Below are positions 63,402-64,000 of a stretch of 64,000 nucleotides of DNA, piece by piece (within the stretch, counting starts at the first letter, position 1; the number at the start of each line of letters is the position of its first letter). The position numbers and the translations under genes were made by a program. The notes under the pieces are model-generated. The model did not search any database and had not been told where the DNA came from. It saw only the letters and a list, made by a program, of their open reading frames with translations. Source of the stretch: Zygaena filipendulae (lineage: Eukaryota > Arthropoda > Insecta > Lepidoptera > Zygaenidae); contig OU015654.1 in the NCBI GenBank assembly GCA_907165275.2, forward strand, positions 10,247,501-10,311,500. The letters are read 5' to 3'.

Positions 63402-64000
63402 GTAAGTAAAAAAAAATATAATAATAGTAGAGAAATTTCATTTTTCTAATTATTTTTTTTTAGGGAAAAATTACATCAACAAACCTATCAAACTTTAAAA
63501 CTTTCAATTAAGTAATTACAAGACAATAGTGTCACACTATTAAGAGTGTAATCAAAAAATTTACGATTAATGTAGAAAAAGATCAAAATTTAACAACGAT
63601 AAACTAAAATGTAATGAAAAATATTATATTATATTATAATATTTGTAGAAATAAAAATGTAATATAATTTCTTAATTTTGAGTAAAAAAAAACAAAGGCG
63701 TCTGAAATATCCCATACCACTTTATATATTCTATTATAAATGTATATTCTTTTATATACTTTCTGATACATACAATGAATATATTTTTACTTTCTAATAA
63801 AATAAATATTACACTCACACAAAATTTATAAAGTTAAATTAAAATGTTACAACATTTGATTGGCCGTAAACGATGTTTCGCCGTGTATCCTTCTTCCTTA
63901 TATTTTATTGAGCTTTATTTCATATTTTTATTTCGGGGCGTGTAACTTATGGCTTCTACGAGATGCGTATAAAATATTATGTCCTCTAATGGGTGTATTT
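63402..64000 (+). other. Nmdar2 intron 10, 5' part
   Basis: AT-rich intron running off the window edge, with no feature I can name. Confidence 0.7.

Overview
The window is AT-rich, intron-rich, transposon-dense animal DNA that looks lepidopteran (moth or butterfly). The evidence is an arthropod-type split gene with GT-AG introns, dozens of short Helitron-like repeats of the kind common in Lepidoptera (TACTAATATTATAAA at one end, a GC hairpin plus CTAG at the other), frequent TAGGTACCTAC words, a BEL/Pao retrotransposon and an R1/LOA/I-type LINE. Bacterial features (operons, CRISPR, ribosome binding sites) are absent.

Layout: (1) 1-5041 is the 3' part of a non-LTR retrotransposon with two open ORFs and a 55-nt poly(A) tail; its 5' end lies left of the window. 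(2) 5042-8208 is non-coding flank and probable 5' leader. (3) 8209-63401 (+) is one large split gene, a GluN2-type NMDA receptor subunit. Ten exons join in one frame with matching phases and give 1117 residues: signal peptide, amino-terminal domain, ligand-binding S1, M1, pore loop, M3 and the first part of S2. M4 and the tail lie right of the window. (4) Inside its 27-kb intron 2, on the opposite strand, lies a complete four-exon gene (18805-34145, -) for a 235-residue GNAT protein of the insect arylalkylamine N-acetyltransferase type. (5) Inside intron 2 of that nested gene, in the same orientation, lies a full BEL/Pao element (22066-28863, -) with two LTRs that read identically over 263 bp. 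Its polyprotein is broken near the C-terminus by a 7-bp tandem duplication. The order is therefore gene within intron, and retrotransposon within the intron of the nested gene.

The remaining introns are mostly mobile-element debris: more than 30 Helitron-like copies, a hAT-like element with a perfect 8-bp target duplication and a nested Helitron, a deleted Tc1/mariner-like element, several foldback MITEs, and tRNA-derived SINE fragments. The most notable biological points are a ~262-residue Asn-rich, sequon-rich insertion in the receptor amino-terminal domain, a ~53-residue acidic insertion in its S1 domain, a pore loop without the usual asparagines, a GC-AG intron, and transposon ends that supply the likely branch-point region of two receptor exons.
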